64,000 nucleotides of DNA, from assembly GCF_001017575.1 (NCBI RefSeq), contig NZ_CP011372.1, forward strand, positions 1,178,001-1,242,000. Reading direction: 5' to 3'. Positions 8,971 to 20,149 of this stretch are shown in pieces. The notes beneath the pieces were generated by a model, which saw only the letters and a list, made by a program, of their open reading frames with translations, did no database searches and had not been told where the DNA came from. Both the position numbers and the translations under genes were made by a program. Within the stretch, counting starts at the first letter, position 1; each line of letters opens with the position of its first letter. Source of the DNA: Campylobacter lari. Lineage in GTDB: Bacteria > Campylobacterota > Campylobacteria > Campylobacterales > Campylobacteraceae.

Positions 8971-10247
8971 ATTTTAGCTCCTATTTGCTTTAAAATCTCA
9001 ATAAAATTTGGAAAAGAAGTTTTAATACATTCACTATCATCTACTTCCATTCCACATCTTAAACCTAAAATTAAAAAACTCATCGCAATTCTATGATCTC
9101 CAAAGCTTTCTATTTTAGCACTTTTAGCTTCGCCGCCTTCTACTTCAAAACCATCTTCAAATTCTTTTACCTTTATGCCACATTTTTGCAAATTTAATAC
9201 AATTGATTTGATTCTATCGCTTTCTTTTACGCGCAATTCTTCAGCATTTTTTATAACGCTTTTTCCCTTTGCACAAGCAAAAGCTATGGCCAAAGCTGGA
9301 ATTTCATCAATCAACCATGCGATATTTTCACTCACATTTACCGCCTTTAAAGGCGCACTTTCAACACAAATTTCTCCAATACTTTCAAAATCTTCATTGG
9401 TGATATTATAAGTGATCTTTGCACCCATTTTTTCTAAAATTTTAAAGGCTTCAATGCGTGTTTTATTTAACAAAACATTTTTTAAAACTACTTTTGAATG
9501 AGGTAAAATACAAGCAGCTAAGGCAAAATAAAAGGCCGATGATGGATCATTTGGCACACATACTTCAAATGCTTTTAATTTTTCTTTTAAAGGATTGATT
9601 TTGATAAAAGTTTTATCCTCATTTAGATATTCAATGCAAGCTCCCATTTTATTAAGTATAATCTCACTATGATCTCTTGAAAGCTCAATTTCTTTAAAAT
9701 AACTTTCTTTTTTGGCAAATAAAGCTGCTAAGATTAAAGCTGATTTTACCTGAGCTGAAGCAATATTACTACTAAAATCAAAACCATCCAACTTAGCTCC
9801 TTGTATACAAATAGGTGCTAAATTTGCATTAGCTCTTCCATAAATTTTAGCCCCTAAACTCATCAAAGGCTCACTTACACGTCTCATCGGCCTAGCATTT
9901 AAATAACAATCCCCACTAAGTACAAAAATTTCATCTTCAATAGCGCTTAAAAGACCTATTAAAAGTCTCATAGCTGTACCTGAATTGCCACAATCTAAAA
10001 CACAATTTGGAGATTTTATATATTTTGGAGCTTTAATGCAAATTATCCCATCAATTTCTTCAACCTCAGCTCCCAAAGCTTGAATAATTGCTAAAGTATG
10101 TAAAGTATCTTGGGCTTTTAAATAATTTTTAATTTTGCAAGTTCCTTGAGTAAGCAAAGAAAAGATAGCAAAGCGATGAGATATAGACTTATCAGAAGCT
10201 ATATCTTCAAGCTCTGCTGCAAAAGAACCAATAGGACTGATTTTCAT
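8955..10247 (-). CDS. aroA: 3-phosphoshikimate 1-carboxyvinyltransferase (EPSP synthase)
   Basis: This 430-residue shikimate-pathway enzyme joins shikimate 3-phosphate and PEP. The signatures are DKSISHRFAIFS near residue 18, DCGNSGTAMRLLIGLL near residue 85, SRDHSE, and KESDRIKS with FGDHRIAMSF toward the C terminus. Length is normal. It overlaps pheT by 4 bases upstream and ispH by 16 bases downstream, so it lies in a tightly packed pheS-pheT-aroA-ispH operon. Confidence 0.96.
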   Translation of the reverse strand: MKISPIGSFAAELEDIASDKSISHRFAIFSLLTQGTCKIKNYLKAQDTLHTLAIIQALGAEVEEIDGIICIKAPKYIKSPNCVLDCGNSGTAMRLLIGLLSAIEDEIFVLSGDCYLNARPMRRVSEPLMSLGAKIYGRANANLAPICIQGAKLDGFDFSSNIASAQVKSALILAALFAKKESYFKEIELSRDHSEIILNKMGACIEYLNEDKTFIKINPLKEKLKAFEVCVPNDPSSAFYFALAACILPHSKVVLKNVLLNKTRIEAFKILEKMGAKITYNITNEDFESIGEICVESAPLKAVNVSENIAWLIDEIPALAIAFACAKGKSVIKNAEELRVKESDRIKSIVLNLQKCGIKVKEFEDGFEVEGGEAKSAKIESFGDHRIAMSFLILGLRCGMEVDDSECIKTSFPNFIEILKQIGAKIWRLN

Positions 10248-12574
10248 CGAAGTTTTAAACCATGCTCATCATCTAAAGCTTTGATGATTTTATCAATATA
10301 TCCAAGAATAATATTATCTTCTAAGGTTTTTTCAAAATCTCTAAATACTAAATTAATAGTCAAGCTATAAAAATCGCCTAAATTCTCATCTGTGTATAAA
10401 TCTACCACTCTAAAACTTTCTAATCTTTCAATATCTAATTTAGCAATAGTATGTTTGATTTTTTCATATTCAAAACCCTTAGGTATAACTATACTTAAAT
10501 CCCTGCTCATAGATGGAAATTTAGAATAAGCTTTAGCGGTTTTAAAATCTTGTTTTAAGCCTTCTAAATCAAGCTCACAAATATAAGTTTTAGTCAAATC
10601 TCTTTTATTTTCTATACTTAAATGCACTCTGCCTATAAACCCTATACGCTTGCCATTTTTATATACATTTGCTTGCTCATATGGGCTTAAAAATGCATAT
10701 TCTGATTTTTGCAAACTAAACTCACCTATAATGCTTTTTAATTCTGCTAAAAAAGTATAAAAATCTACCAAAACAGGCTTGGCCTTATTTGTAATTTTAG
10801 CTTCTTCTTTGTAGCCACTAAAGATCATTGCAAATTTAGCATGCTCGTTTGAAAACTCATCAAAAACACTACCACACTCAAAAAGTTTGATTTTCTTTTT
10901 TGAATTTCTTAGATTAAAACTTGCTGCATTTAAAAGATGATTTATCAAAGTACTTCTTAAAGTATTAAGCTCATTAGTGATAGGATTAATAAGCTTATTT
11001 TTAATGCATTTAAATCCTAATTGACTTAATTCTTCTTCATTATCTAAAACATAATGCACACTTTCAAAATATCCATTACTACTTGCTTTTAATCTTAAAT
11101 TTTTAAGCTCTTGATAATCAAAATATACCTTATTTAAGCGATTTTTTTCTTTAAATTCTAAAGCTTTTGATGGGATATTGTCAATGCCAATAATTCTTAC
11201 TATCTCTTCGCTAATATCAGCTATATTTGCTATATCACTGCGATGAAGTGGGATTTTGATATTAAATTGTTCATCATTTACCACACTTATTTCAAAGCCT
11301 AGTTTTTTAAGAATTTTTACTAAATTATTTTTATCTATAGGCATACCAATGATTTTATCAATCTCTGCACCAAAAATACCAATAATATTTGCTTCATTTT
11401 CTTTAAAAACTTGTTGGCTTCCTGAAAAAACACTTATAGCATTAATCTTCAAGCACTCATTAAATAAATATTCCATTCCCAAAGAAAGCTTAGGCTCACT
11501 ACCTCTTAAAGAACGATATATAGTATCATTTTTCTTTTTATAAAAGGCTATTGCATTTGCTATAGTTTGAGGATGAGTATAACTTGCTTCTATAATAATG
11601 ATTTTACTTTCATCATTGATTTTAAATTTATCTTCTTGCTCTATACCTGCTAAAGCAATTAATTCATCATTATAATAAACCCCATATTCCCCATGCTTTT
11701 GAGTTTTAATTTCTAAAACAATCTTTTCATCGATTTGACATTCTTTACAAAGCTTATGAAAATCATAAGCACAAAAAATCACCCCACTTGCATGAGTTGC
11801 ATAAGTTAAAAGATTTTCTATATTATTATTTTTATATGCTTCAATCAAGGCAAGGCGAATTTGTATCGTGATATTTAACTTAAATTCTTCTTTAATCTCT
11901 AATGCTTTATAAGCAAAAAAGCCTTCAACATCACTTTGATTTTTAACACTTAGTATTCTTCCTATACCTACGCTATTTTCGCTTTCTTTTAAAGGATTTA
12001 ATTCTTTTAAATTTAAATCAAGTGCTGCACTTAAATCTCTAGCAACACCATATAAACTCAAGCAATCTCCGCGATTTGGAGTAAGTTCTATTTCAATTAA
12101 TTCATCATTAAAAAGTTCATAATCATTTAAAGCTTTTCCTAGAACTAATTCTCCCATGCTTTCATCTAAAACCATAATACCTTCATTGCTTTTTCCAAAA
12201 CCAAGCTCACTAGAAGAGCAAATCATACCCATAGATTCAACTCCTCTAAGTTTGGCAGGTTTTATCTCAAGTCCATTTGGAAGTACGGCACCCACTAAAG
12301 ATACGGCTACAAATTGATCTTTATCAACATTTTTTGCTCCACAAACAATTTGTAAAATTTCATTCCCAACATCTACTTTACAAATATTCAATTTATCTGA
12401 ATTTTCATGTTTAACTTTTTCTAAAACCTTACCTACTACAACTTTTTGGGGAGCTTTAACACTTTTGAAACTATCAACTTCTAATCCTATAGAATTTAAA
12501 GTATTTACTATAGTTTGTGTTGATATTTCACTTAAGTCAATCCATTCATTTAACCAATTTCTACTAATAATCAT
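10244..12574 (-). CDS. pheT: Phenylalanyl-tRNA synthetase beta subunit
   Basis: A 776-residue large subunit of the alpha2beta2 enzyme. Domains in order: N-terminal tRNA-binding OB domain (about 40-145, [15 protein letters not shown]), B3/B4 editing region, B5 domain, a catalytic-like core, and a C-terminal FDX-ACB anticodon-binding domain beginning near [10 protein letters not shown]. It overlaps pheS upstream and aroA downstream by 4 bases each, which indicates coupled translation. Length matches the family. Confidence 0.97.
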   Translation of the reverse strand: MIISRNWLNEWIDLSEISTQTIVNTLNSIGLEVDSFKSVKAPQKVVVGKVLEKVKHENSDKLNICKVDVGNEILQIVCGAKNVDKDQFVAVSLVGAVLPNGLEIKPAKLRGVESMGMICSSSELGFGKSNEGIMVLDESMGELVLGKALNDYELFNDELIEIELTPNRGDCLSLYGVARDLSAALDLNLKELNPLKESENSVGIGRILSVKNQSDVEGFFAYKALEIKEEFKLNITIQIRLALIEAYKNNNIENLLTYATHASGVIFCAYDFHKLCKECQIDEKIVLEIKTQKHGEYGVYYNDELIALAGIEQEDKFKINDESKIIIIEASYTHPQTIANAIAFYKKKNDTIYRSLRGSEPKLSLGMEYLFNECLKINAISVFSGSQQVFKENEANIIGIFGAEIDKIIGMPIDKNNLVKILKKLGFEISVVNDEQFNIKIPLHRSDIANIADISEEIVRIIGIDNIPSKALEFKEKNRLNKVYFDYQELKNLRLKASSNGYFESVHYVLDNEEELSQLGFKCIKNKLINPITNELNTLRSTLINHLLNAASFNLRNSKKKIKLFECGSVFDEFSNEHAKFAMIFSGYKEEAKITNKAKPVLVDFYTFLAELKSIIGEFSLQKSEYAFLSPYEQANVYKNGKRIGFIGRVHLSIENKRDLTKTYICELDLEGLKQDFKTAKAYSKFPSMSRDLSIVIPKGFEYEKIKHTIAKLDIERLESFRVVDLYTDENLGDFYSLTINLVFRDFEKTLEDNIILGYIDKIIKALDDEHGLKLR

Positions 12575-13575
12575 CTAAATTGCTCCAATAATCTTAAATC
12601 GCCTTCAAACATAGAACGCAAATCAGGAATTTTGTGTAAAAGCATGGCAAAACGCTCCACACCCAAACCAAAAGCATAGCCACTTACATTTTTATAACCA
12701 ACAAATTTATAAACATTAGGATCAACAACGCCACATCCTAAAACTTCAAGCCATCCTGTTTGCTTACAAACCCTACATCCACAACCTTTACAAAACACAC
12801 AAGAAATATCTACTTCAGCAGATGGCTCTGTAAAAGGAAAAAAACTGGGTCTAAAACGCACTTTTACATCACCAAACATATGTTTTAAAAAGTGTTCTAG
12901 CATATCTTTTAAATTTGCAAAATTGACTTTATCTCCCTCTTCTACCACAAGTCCTTCCACTTGATGAAACATAGGCGTATGGGTAATATCAAAATCTCTT
13001 CTAAAAACTGCACCTGGTGCTATCATTCTAATAGGTGGCTTTTGAGATAGCATAGTTCTAATTTGCACTGGAGAAGTTTGAGATCTAAGCAAGGTTTTAT
13101 CTTCAAAATAAAAAGTATCTTGCATATCTCTTGCAGGATGATTTTGTGGTAAATTTAATGCTTCAAAATTATGAAAATCATCCTCAATCAAAGGCCCTTT
13201 TTCTATACTGAAATTTAAAGCTGTAAAATATTCTATGATTTTATCCATAGTTTGCATGATTGGGTGCAAAGCACCTGCATTTGAAGTTTCATCAAAAAAG
13301 CTAAAATCTTGCACATCTTGTTTCATTTTTTCATTTAAAGCTTTTTCTTCTAATTCTTTTAATTTTATTTGATAAGCTTCATTAAATTCATCTCTTGCTT
13401 TATTTAAACCATTAGCAAATTCTTTTTTTTCTTCACCTTGCAAATCTTTTAACTTTGCAAATTCTAAAGTCAAAATACCTTTTTTTCCCAAAACACTTAC
13501 TTTTATATTTTCAAGTTCTGCTAAAGTATTTGCAGAAGCAATTTTTTCTAACATATCTTGCAATTTTAGCTCCAA
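12571..13575 (-). CDS. pheS: Phenylalanyl-tRNA synthetase alpha subunit
   Basis: A 334-residue class II synthetase subunit holding the catalytic site. It has an N-terminal coiled coil, motif 2 ([20 protein letters not shown]), a Cys-rich insert ([17 protein letters not shown]) and motif 3 ([18 protein letters not shown]). It is the first gene of the pheS-pheT-aroA-ispH operon. An intact T8 (A8 in the gene) at 13423-13430 shows that long homopolymers in this core region stay in frame. Confidence 0.97.
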   Translation of the reverse strand: MELKLQDMLEKIASANTLAELENIKVSVLGKKGILTLEFAKLKDLQGEEKKEFANGLNKARDEFNEAYQIKLKELEEKALNEKMKQDVQDFSFFDETSNAGALHPIMQTMDKIIEYFTALNFSIEKGPLIEDDFHNFEALNLPQNHPARDMQDTFYFEDKTLLRSQTSPVQIRTMLSQKPPIRMIAPGAVFRRDFDITHTPMFHQVEGLVVEEGDKVNFANLKDMLEHFLKHMFGDVKVRFRPSFFPFTEPSAEVDISCVFCKGCGCRVCKQTGWLEVLGCGVVDPNVYKFVGYKNVSGYAFGLGVERFAMLLHKIPDLRSMFEGDLRLLEQFR

Positions 13576-13601
13576 CTAAATTTTTTTTAAACATTCTAAT
13601 G

Positions 13602-13617
13602 TAAAATTATTTAAAAT
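13602..13617 (+). promoter_or_regulatory. Probable promoter -10 elements of the HIT gene
   Basis: Two TAAAAT hexamers (13602-13607 and 13612-13617) precede the HIT gene by about 30-45 bases, followed by AAAAAAGGA as ribosome binding site. Which one is used cannot be told from sequence. Confidence 0.4.
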
Positions 13618-13647
13618 TAGCAAAAATAATAAAAAAAGGACTATTAA

Positions 13648-14013
13648 ATGAGAGAAAAAACCGTATTTGAATTAATCGTAGAAGGAAAAATTCCTGCTAA
13701 TAAAGTTTTAGAAAGTGAAAAATTTTTAGCTTTTCATGATATCAATCCTAAAGCACCTATTCATATTTTAATCATTCCAAAAGAGCATTTTGAAAACTTT
13801 CAAGAATTAAGACCTGAATTAATGAGCGAAATGACACAATTTATCCAAGAACTAGCTACTCTTTTAGGACTAGATAAAAGTGGGTATAGATTAATCACAA
13901 ATTGTGGAAAAAATAGCGGACAAGAAGTTTTTCATTTACATTTTCATATGTTAGGTGGATTTGAGCTTCCAAAAAATAAAGAAACCCAAATCAATCCTGA
14001 ATCACTATTCTAA
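13648..14013 (+). CDS. HIT-family (HINT-like) nucleotide hydrolase
   Basis: A 121-residue cytoplasmic protein with the histidine triad motif VFHLHFHMLGG near residue 93 and the N-terminal segment FLAFHDINPKAPIHILIIPK, both typical of HINT-like purine nucleoside phosphoramidases. It is transcribed alone, divergent from pheS and convergent with pckA, with which it shares a hairpin terminator. The exact substrate is unknown. Confidence 0.92.
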   Translation: MREKTVFELIVEGKIPANKVLESEKFLAFHDINPKAPIHILIIPKEHFENFQELRPELMSEMTQFIQELATLLGLDKSGYRLITNCGKNSGQEVFHLHFHMLGGFELPKNKETQINPESLF

Positions 14014-14034
14014 AAAGAGCTTAACTCTTTTTAG
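14010..14034. terminator. Bidirectional terminator between the HIT gene and pckA
   Basis: CTAAAAAGAG (14010-14019) pairs with CTCTTTTTAG (14025-14034) around a 5-base loop. The A-rich and T-rich arms let it act for both convergent genes; it overlaps both stop codons. Confidence 0.65.
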
Positions 14035-15605
14035 ATAGCAGGACCAGCTAATTTAAATTCTGCTCCTTCTTTTACATCTTCATAGCGTTTGAAATTTTCT
14101 ATAAACATTTTCGCAAGCTTTAATTTAGTTTCTTCATAAGCTTTTTTGTCCTCCCAAGTATTAATAGGATTTAATAGCTTACTTTCTACACCTGCTAACT
14201 CTTTTGGAACTGCAAGATTAAATAAATCATAGTTTTCAAACTCACAATTTTGTATGCTACCATCTAAAATCGCATTAATGCAAGCTCTAGTAGCTTTTAT
14301 ACTCATTCTTTTGCCTACACCATAAGCTCCACCGCTCCAACCGGTATTTACCAAATAAACATTCACATTATGCTTGCTAATTTTTTCGCCCAAAAGTTTT
14401 GCATAAACAGTTGGGTGTAATGGCAAAAACACTTCCCCAAAACAAGCCGAAAAAGTCGCAACAGGCTCAGTAATACCTCTTTCAGTTCCTGCTACTTTAG
14501 CAGTATAACCACTTAAAAAATAATACATTGCTTGTTCTTTACTAAGCTTACTAACCGGAGGTAAAACACCAAAAGCATCTGCTGAAAGGAAAATGATATT
14601 GCTAGGATGACCCGCACTAAGGCTTGGCTCGTGATTTAAAATATGTTCTATCGGATAAGAAACTCTAGTATTTTCAGTTTTAGAACCATCATTAAAATCA
14701 ACACTTAAATCATCTTTTAAAACTACATTTTCTAAAAGTGCATTTTGCTTTATAGCTCCATAAATTTCTGGCTCACTTTGAGGGTCAAGATTGATACATT
14801 TTGCATAACAACCTCCTTCAAAATTAAACACACCCTCATCATCCCAACCATGCTCATCATCGCCTATTAATTTTCTTTTTGGATCGGTTGAAAGAGTGGT
14901 TTTGCCTGTACCGCTAAGCCCAAAGAAAAGTGCCACATCGCCTTTTTCTCCGACATTAGCGCTACAATGCATAGGAAGTTTATTTTCTAGTGGAAGCCAA
15001 TAATTCATCATAGAAAAAATTCCTTTTTTCATCTCTCCGCCATACCAAGTTCCACCAATTACTGCTATATTTTTTTCTATGTTAAAAATTACAAAAACCT
15101 CTGAATTTAAACCATCTTTTTCATAGTCTTCATTCGCACATTTACAAGCATTATATACCACAAAATCAGGTTTAAACTCTTTAAGATCTTCTTCTTTTGG
15201 GCGAATAAACATATTTTTTACAAAATGCGCTTGCCATGCAATTTGCGTTACAAAACGCACAGCTTTACGACTTTTTAATGAAGCTCCACAATATGCATCT
15301 TGAATATAAATATCACTATTACTAAGTTGCTTTTTAGCTTTTGCTAAAAGTTTTTCAAATAATTCCTCACTAATAGGTTGATTAATCTTACCCCAAGCAA
15401 TATATTTTTGTGAAGGATCTTGTTTTACAAAATATTTATCCTTAGGACTTCTTCCGGTAAAAATTCCCGTATCCACACTAAAGGTACCATTTTTAGTACA
15501 TACACCTTCATTGTTGTTTTTTTCGTGCTTTAAAAGCTCATCATAACTAAGATTATGAAAAACTTGTCCGATGTTTTCTAAACCTAAATTTTCTAAACCT
15601 ATCAT
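14031..15605 (-). CDS. pckA: Phosphoenolpyruvate carboxykinase (ATP)
   Basis: This 524-residue enzyme converts oxaloacetate and ATP to PEP, the entry to gluconeogenesis in an organism that lives mainly on amino acids and organic acids. The P-loop [11 protein letters not shown] is near residue 230, preceded by the metal-binding segment [12 protein letters not shown] and followed by [10 protein letters not shown]. It starts with a GGAGG-like site just after pycB. Together the two genes interconvert pyruvate, oxaloacetate and PEP. Confidence 0.97.
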   Translation of the reverse strand: MIGLENLGLENIGQVFHNLSYDELLKHEKNNNEGVCTKNGTFSVDTGIFTGRSPKDKYFVKQDPSQKYIAWGKINQPISEELFEKLLAKAKKQLSNSDIYIQDAYCGASLKSRKAVRFVTQIAWQAHFVKNMFIRPKEEDLKEFKPDFVVYNACKCANEDYEKDGLNSEVFVIFNIEKNIAVIGGTWYGGEMKKGIFSMMNYWLPLENKLPMHCSANVGEKGDVALFFGLSGTGKTTLSTDPKRKLIGDDEHGWDDEGVFNFEGGCYAKCINLDPQSEPEIYGAIKQNALLENVVLKDDLSVDFNDGSKTENTRVSYPIEHILNHEPSLSAGHPSNIIFLSADAFGVLPPVSKLSKEQAMYYFLSGYTAKVAGTERGITEPVATFSACFGEVFLPLHPTVYAKLLGEKISKHNVNVYLVNTGWSGGAYGVGKRMSIKATRACINAILDGSIQNCEFENYDLFNLAVPKELAGVESKLLNPINTWEDKKAYEETKLKLAKMFIENFKRYEDVKEGAEFKLAGPAI

Positions 15606-15615
15606 TTTTGCCTCC

Positions 15616-17400
15616 TTATTTATAAGTCATTAAAGCTTGGCCTTCACTTACACTCTCACCAGCATTTACTAAAAGTTCTGCGATTTCTCCATCTTTACTT
15701 GCGCTAACCTCAATTTCCATTTTCATAGCTTCAAGTACAGCTACAACTTGCCCTGCTTTTACACTATCATTTTCTTTGACTAAAATTTTAAATACATTTG
15801 CATTCATACTCGCAACGATGGCATTAGCACTATCATCTACTTGTGCCTTTTTCACTTCTGTTTTGTCTGAATTTACCTTGACAGCACTTTTAACATTAAC
15901 ATCTCTATCAAAACCTGCACTTACTTCCACATGGTATTTATTACCATTAACTGAAACGGTAAATTGATTTTCATTAACAAGACTTGGTTTTAATTTGCTA
16001 TTTTTTCTAACATTAACCTTAGCTTCGCCTTTTAAGAAAGCTATGCCTTTTTCTTTACAAGCTGCAACGATAAAAATATTTTCTTCACTTGTTTCTAAAT
16101 TTTCTTTTTCCAATAAGTTTTTAATATAAGCTATGCTTTTACTCTCATCTGCATCAGCAATATCTGTGGCTAATTTTATAGTTGGTTCTAATTTTAATTG
16201 CTCGCTTGCAAGCTTAATTACTTCAGGATCTGGCGCAACAGGAGTTTTTCCAAAATATCCCAAAACCATCTTACCATACCCATCTGCGATTTTTTTCCAA
16301 GGACCAAACATTACATTATTAAAAGCTTGTTGAAAATAAAACTGCGATACAGGAGTAACCGAAGTACCATAGCCACCTTTTTCTACTACTTCTTGCATGG
16401 CTTTTATAACTTGAGGAAATTTATCTAAAATATTATTATCTCTCATCATTTGTGTATTAGCAGTTAATGCCCCACCTGGCATAGGTGAAAAAGGTATTAA
16501 AGGATTTACCGCTGTTGCTTCAGGTGGTAGAAAATAATCTTTTAAGCAATCTTTTAACACTTCTTCATATTTTAAAATTTTCTCTTCATCCAGACCAAGA
16601 TCAAAATTACTTCCCTTTAGAGCATGAAGCATAGTTAAAATATCAGGCTGAGAAGTACCACCGCTAACAGGAGCAGCAGCTAAATCTATACCATCAACAC
16701 CTGCCTCTAAAGCTGCTAAATAGCATGCTATACTCACCCCTGCAGTTTCATGCGTATGTAATCTTATATGCATATTTTCAGGCAAGTTTTTTCTAGCCAT
16801 TTTAATAACTTCATAAATTTTATTTGGATTTGAAGTTCCACTTGCGTCTTTAAAACAAATACTATCAAAAGGAATTTGTGCTTGTAGGATTTCTTTTAAA
16901 ATTCTTTCATAAAAAGGTACATCATGTGCACCTTTACATTTTGGAGGTAAATCCATTAAAGTAATAGTAATTTCATGTTTTAAACCATGCTTAACTATAC
17001 ATTCTCCACTAAATTTTAAATTATTTACATCATTTAATGCGTCAAAATTTCTTATGGTGGTTGTGCCATGTTTTGCAAACATTTTTGCGTGCAAGTCAAT
17101 AATTTCTTTACTACCTGTATCAAGTGCTACGGTATTAACCCCTCTTGCAAGAGTTTGTAAATTTGCTTCTTTTCCAACGATGGCTCTAAATTTATCCATC
17201 ATTTCAAAGGCATTTTCGTTTAAATAAAAAAATAGGCTTTGAAACCTAGCTCCACCGCCAAATTCAAAATGTTTAATGTCTGCTTCTTTAGCTGCTTCTA
17301 GGGCAGGAAAAAAGTCATTCATTAAAACTCTAGCACCATAAACAGATTGAAAACCATCTCTAAATGTGGTATCCATTACATCAATTAACTTTTTAGCCAT
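15616..17400 (-). CDS. pycB: Pyruvate carboxylase subunit B (carboxyltransferase plus biotin domain)
   Basis: A 594-residue protein with an N-terminal carboxyltransferase TIM barrel ([11 protein letters not shown] near residue 10; [11 protein letters not shown] metal site), a central PYC/OADA domain, and a C-terminal biotinyl domain with EAMKME, the biotinylated Lys being about residue 560. It transfers CO2 from biotin to pyruvate to make oxaloacetate. The same architecture occurs in oxaloacetate decarboxylase alpha. The pckA neighbour and recalled C. jejuni synteny favour pyruvate carboxylase. No pycA is in the window. Confidence 0.93.
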   Translation of the reverse strand: MAKKLIDVMDTTFRDGFQSVYGARVLMNDFFPALEAAKEADIKHFEFGGGARFQSLFFYLNENAFEMMDKFRAIVGKEANLQTLARGVNTVALDTGSKEIIDLHAKMFAKHGTTTIRNFDALNDVNNLKFSGECIVKHGLKHEITITLMDLPPKCKGAHDVPFYERILKEILQAQIPFDSICFKDASGTSNPNKIYEVIKMARKNLPENMHIRLHTHETAGVSIACYLAALEAGVDGIDLAAAPVSGGTSQPDILTMLHALKGSNFDLGLDEEKILKYEEVLKDCLKDYFLPPEATAVNPLIPFSPMPGGALTANTQMMRDNNILDKFPQVIKAMQEVVEKGGYGTSVTPVSQFYFQQAFNNVMFGPWKKIADGYGKMVLGYFGKTPVAPDPEVIKLASEQLKLEPTIKLATDIADADESKSIAYIKNLLEKENLETSEENIFIVAACKEKGIAFLKGEAKVNVRKNSKLKPSLVNENQFTVSVNGNKYHVEVSAGFDRDVNVKSAVKVNSDKTEVKKAQVDDSANAIVASMNANVFKILVKENDSVKAGQVVAVLEAMKMEIEVSASKDGEIAELLVNAGESVSEGQALMTYK

Positions 17401-17458
17401 AATTTTTCCTTATTTTTACATCTTTGAAATTATAACTCTACTTTCTTAAAAAATAAAT

Positions 17459-18793
17459 TTATAAAATTTGATTTAACATAATGATAATAATCGCAACAGG
17501 CGCAACAAATCTAAGTAAAAAATACCATACTTCAAAAACAGCCTTACTCATAAATTTAGAAAATAAATTATAGATTTTCATTTTATCTACAAAAAATCCC
17601 ACAAAAATAGCACTTGCAATAGCTCCAAGTGGGAGCATAAAATTAGAAGTTAATTTATCTAAAATATCAAAAAAACTTAAACCAAAAAAGCTAAAGCTAG
17701 CTCCATAACTAGCACTAAAAGATAAAATACAACTCATCCCTAAAAGAAAAACCACAAAGCCTATAAAAACCAAAGCTTTTTTTCTTGAAATTTTATATTC
17801 ATTCACAAGATAAAAAGTAAAAGGTTCTATCATAGAAACTGCTGAAGTAATCCCTGCAAAAAATAAAGCCAAGAAAAAATAAAAGGCTAAAAAATGCCCA
17901 AAAATAGTGCCTAAATTAGAAAACAAAGTTGTTAAAGATATAAATACAAGTCCAGCACCTTCTGCGGGATTAGCATTAAATTTAAATATAAAAGTAAATA
18001 CAATAAGCCCCATCATTAAACCTATGCTAATATTTAAAAGTACAATTACAATTGAACTTGTAATTAAATTTGTATCATCTTTTAATGAAGCTGCATAAGT
18101 AGTAATACAACCTATACCCAAACATAAAGTAAAAAAAGCAAGACCTAAAGCTGTTAAAACAGAGTTTAAACTAAGCTTAGTAAAATCAGGATAAAACAAA
18201 TAAGCAAAAGCTTCCTTAAAACCATCTTGAAAAAAACAATACACTAGCATTAAAACAAGCATGATAAACAAACTTGGCATAATCCAAACATTGAGTTTTT
18301 CTATACCACTTTTAACCCCTCTTGAAACAATAAACAAGGTAAGAAAAAAAGCAACCAAAAAATACAAACTACTTTCTAAAATACTATTTTGTATTAAATT
18401 TCCAAATAAAACTCCTGCTTCTTGGGTATTGCTAGGCAAATAATAAATCGAAGTTATCATGTATTTTAAAACCCAACCCATAATAACAAGATAAAAAGAT
18501 AATACAAAAATTCCACCGAGCATAAAAAATCCCGCAAATTTCCATTTTTGAGCATATTTAGTTGCCAAGCTTTTATAAGCATTAACAGGATCACTTTGAC
18601 TTAATCTTCCCATAGCAATTTCAGCCAAAAATACGCAAAATCCTATACTAATAGTCAAAAGCAAATACAAAAGCACGAAGGCAAAGCCTCCATTTTGCCC
18701 TACTAAGGTTGGAAATTTCCAAGCATTTCCAAGTCCTATAGCCCCGCCTGCAACGGCTAAAACAAAACCTATTTTAGAAAATTTATCATTCAT
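17459..18793 (-). CDS. NSS-family Na+-dependent transporter, copy 1
   Basis: A 444-residue membrane protein with about 11-12 hydrophobic helices. The broken first helix with GGAIGLGNAWKFPTLVGQNG is the neurotransmitter:sodium symporter signature that binds Na+ and substrate. It probably imports an amino acid. It is the last and most divergent of three tandem paralogues, 9 bases after copy 2. The substrate cannot be assigned. C. jejuni carries two such genes at the equivalent place (recalled), so a third copy may be an expansion. Confidence 0.93.
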   Translation of the reverse strand: MNDKFSKIGFVLAVAGGAIGLGNAWKFPTLVGQNGGFAFVLLYLLLTISIGFCVFLAEIAMGRLSQSDPVNAYKSLATKYAQKWKFAGFFMLGGIFVLSFYLVIMGWVLKYMITSIYYLPSNTQEAGVLFGNLIQNSILESSLYFLVAFFLTLFIVSRGVKSGIEKLNVWIMPSLFIMLVLMLVYCFFQDGFKEAFAYLFYPDFTKLSLNSVLTALGLAFFTLCLGIGCITTYAASLKDDTNLITSSIVIVLLNISIGLMMGLIVFTFIFKFNANPAEGAGLVFISLTTLFSNLGTIFGHFLAFYFFLALFFAGITSAVSMIEPFTFYLVNEYKISRKKALVFIGFVVFLLGMSCILSFSASYGASFSFFGLSFFDILDKLTSNFMLPLGAIASAIFVGFFVDKMKIYNLFSKFMSKAVFEVWYFLLRFVAPVAIIIIMLNQIL

Positions 18794-18802
18794 ATTAATG
18801 CC

Positions 18803-20140
18803 TTAGAAAAAAAGCTGTCTAGCCATGATTAAAATCACTGCTAATGGAGAAATATATCTTAAAAAGATATACCAAATTTCAAAATATATCCCGCGCATAA
18901 ATGGTTGAAATAAAATTTGTAAAGCTTCTTTTTTAAGCACAAAACCCACAAAAAATGCTGTAATTAAAGCAGAAATTGGCATTAATAAATTTTGTATGAA
19001 AAAGTCTAAAATATCAAAAAAACTTTTTCCAAAGAAATTTAAACTTGGCGCACTTACATGATAAAAAGAAAGTATAGATAAACTTCCAAGAAAATAAACA
19101 ATCATACCCACAAAAACCAAAGCTTTTTTTCTTGAAATTTGATAACGATTTATAAGATAAAAAGTAAAAGGTTCTATCATGGAAATAGCCGAAGTAATTC
19201 CTGCAAAAAACAATGCGATAAAAAAGGCTATAGCTAAAACATTTCCTAAAAATCCTAATTTTGCAAAAAGTGTTGTTAGTGATATAAATATAAGCCCTGG
19301 ACCTTGTTGGGTAGGATCAGCTCCAAATTCAAATATAAAAGTAAATACAATAAGCCCCATCATTAAACCAATGATAGTATTAATAATAATAATATTTAAA
19401 GCACTACTTATAAAATTTGTTTTATCAGGCAAGCTTGCTGCATAAGTTAAAATCACACAAACACCCAAAGACATACTAAAAAATGCAAGCCCTAGTGCAT
19501 CTAATATAGAATTAACACTTAATTTTGAAAAATCAGGCACAAATAAAAACTCACTCGCTTTAGAAAAACCATCCATACTAAAAGAATACCCAAGCATTAA
19601 AATAAGTAGTATAAATAAACTTGGCATCATCCAAACATTGAGTTTTTCTATACCACTTTTAACACCTTTTGATACTACATAAAAAATCACTATAAATACA
19701 AAAGTAAAACATATAAATTGAGATAAAACATCATTAGAAAGTAAATTTCCAAAAATAGCGCCTGCTTCATTTGTATCTTTAGGTAGTTCAAAAAACCCAA
19801 AATAAGCATATTTTGCTATCCAACCTATAACAACACTATAAAAAGACACTAAAATAATAGCACCAAGCATAAAAAATCCCGCAAATGACCAAGCTTTTTT
19901 GTTCTTTGGTGCTAAAGTATGATAAGCATTTACAGGATCTTTTTCGCTAAGTTTTCCTATGCTAAGTTCGGCTAAAAATATCACAAAAGCCACACCTAAG
20001 GTTAAAAGCAAATACACCACTACAAAAGCTGATCCGCCATTATTACCCACTAAAGTTGGAAACTTCCAAGCATTTCCAAGCCCAACAGCTGAACCTGCCA
20101 CTGCTAATACAAAACCTATTTTAGAAAATTTTTCATTCAT
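18803..20140 (-). CDS. NSS-family Na+-dependent transporter, copy 2
   Basis: A 445-residue paralogue with the same GSAVGLGNAWKFPTLVGNNG first-helix signature and about 11-12 membrane segments. It lies 9 bases after copy 3 and 9 before copy 1, so the three are probably one transcript. DNA 19545-19759 is identical to a stretch of copy 3, although the flanking parts of the genes differ. This points to recent gene conversion. The substrate is unknown. Confidence 0.93.
   Translation of the reverse strand: MNEKFSKIGFVLAVAGSAVGLGNAWKFPTLVGNNGGSAFVVVYLLLTLGVAFVIFLAELSIGKLSEKDPVNAYHTLAPKNKKAWSFAGFFMLGAIILVSFYSVVIGWIAKYAYFGFFELPKDTNEAGAIFGNLLSNDVLSQFICFTFVFIVIFYVVSKGVKSGIEKLNVWMMPSLFILLILMLGYSFSMDGFSKASEFLFVPDFSKLSVNSILDALGLAFFSMSLGVCVILTYAASLPDKTNFISSALNIIIINTIIGLMMGLIVFTFIFEFGADPTQQGPGLIFISLTTLFAKLGFLGNVLAIAFFIALFFAGITSAISMIEPFTFYLINRYQISRKKALVFVGMIVYFLGSLSILSFYHVSAPSLNFFGKSFFDILDFFIQNLLMPISALITAFFVGFVLKKEALQILFQPFMRGIYFEIWYIFLRYISPLAVILIMARQLFF
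19545..19759 (+). repeat. 215-base exact repeat, member 1 (inside NSS copy 2)
   Basis: By direct reading, all 215 bases match 20907-21121 in the same orientation. Identity breaks abruptly at both ends: T/C at 19544 versus 20906, and G/A just after the right end. This is what a gene-conversion tract looks like. Confidence 0.9.
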
Positions 20141-20149
20141 CTTTTAACC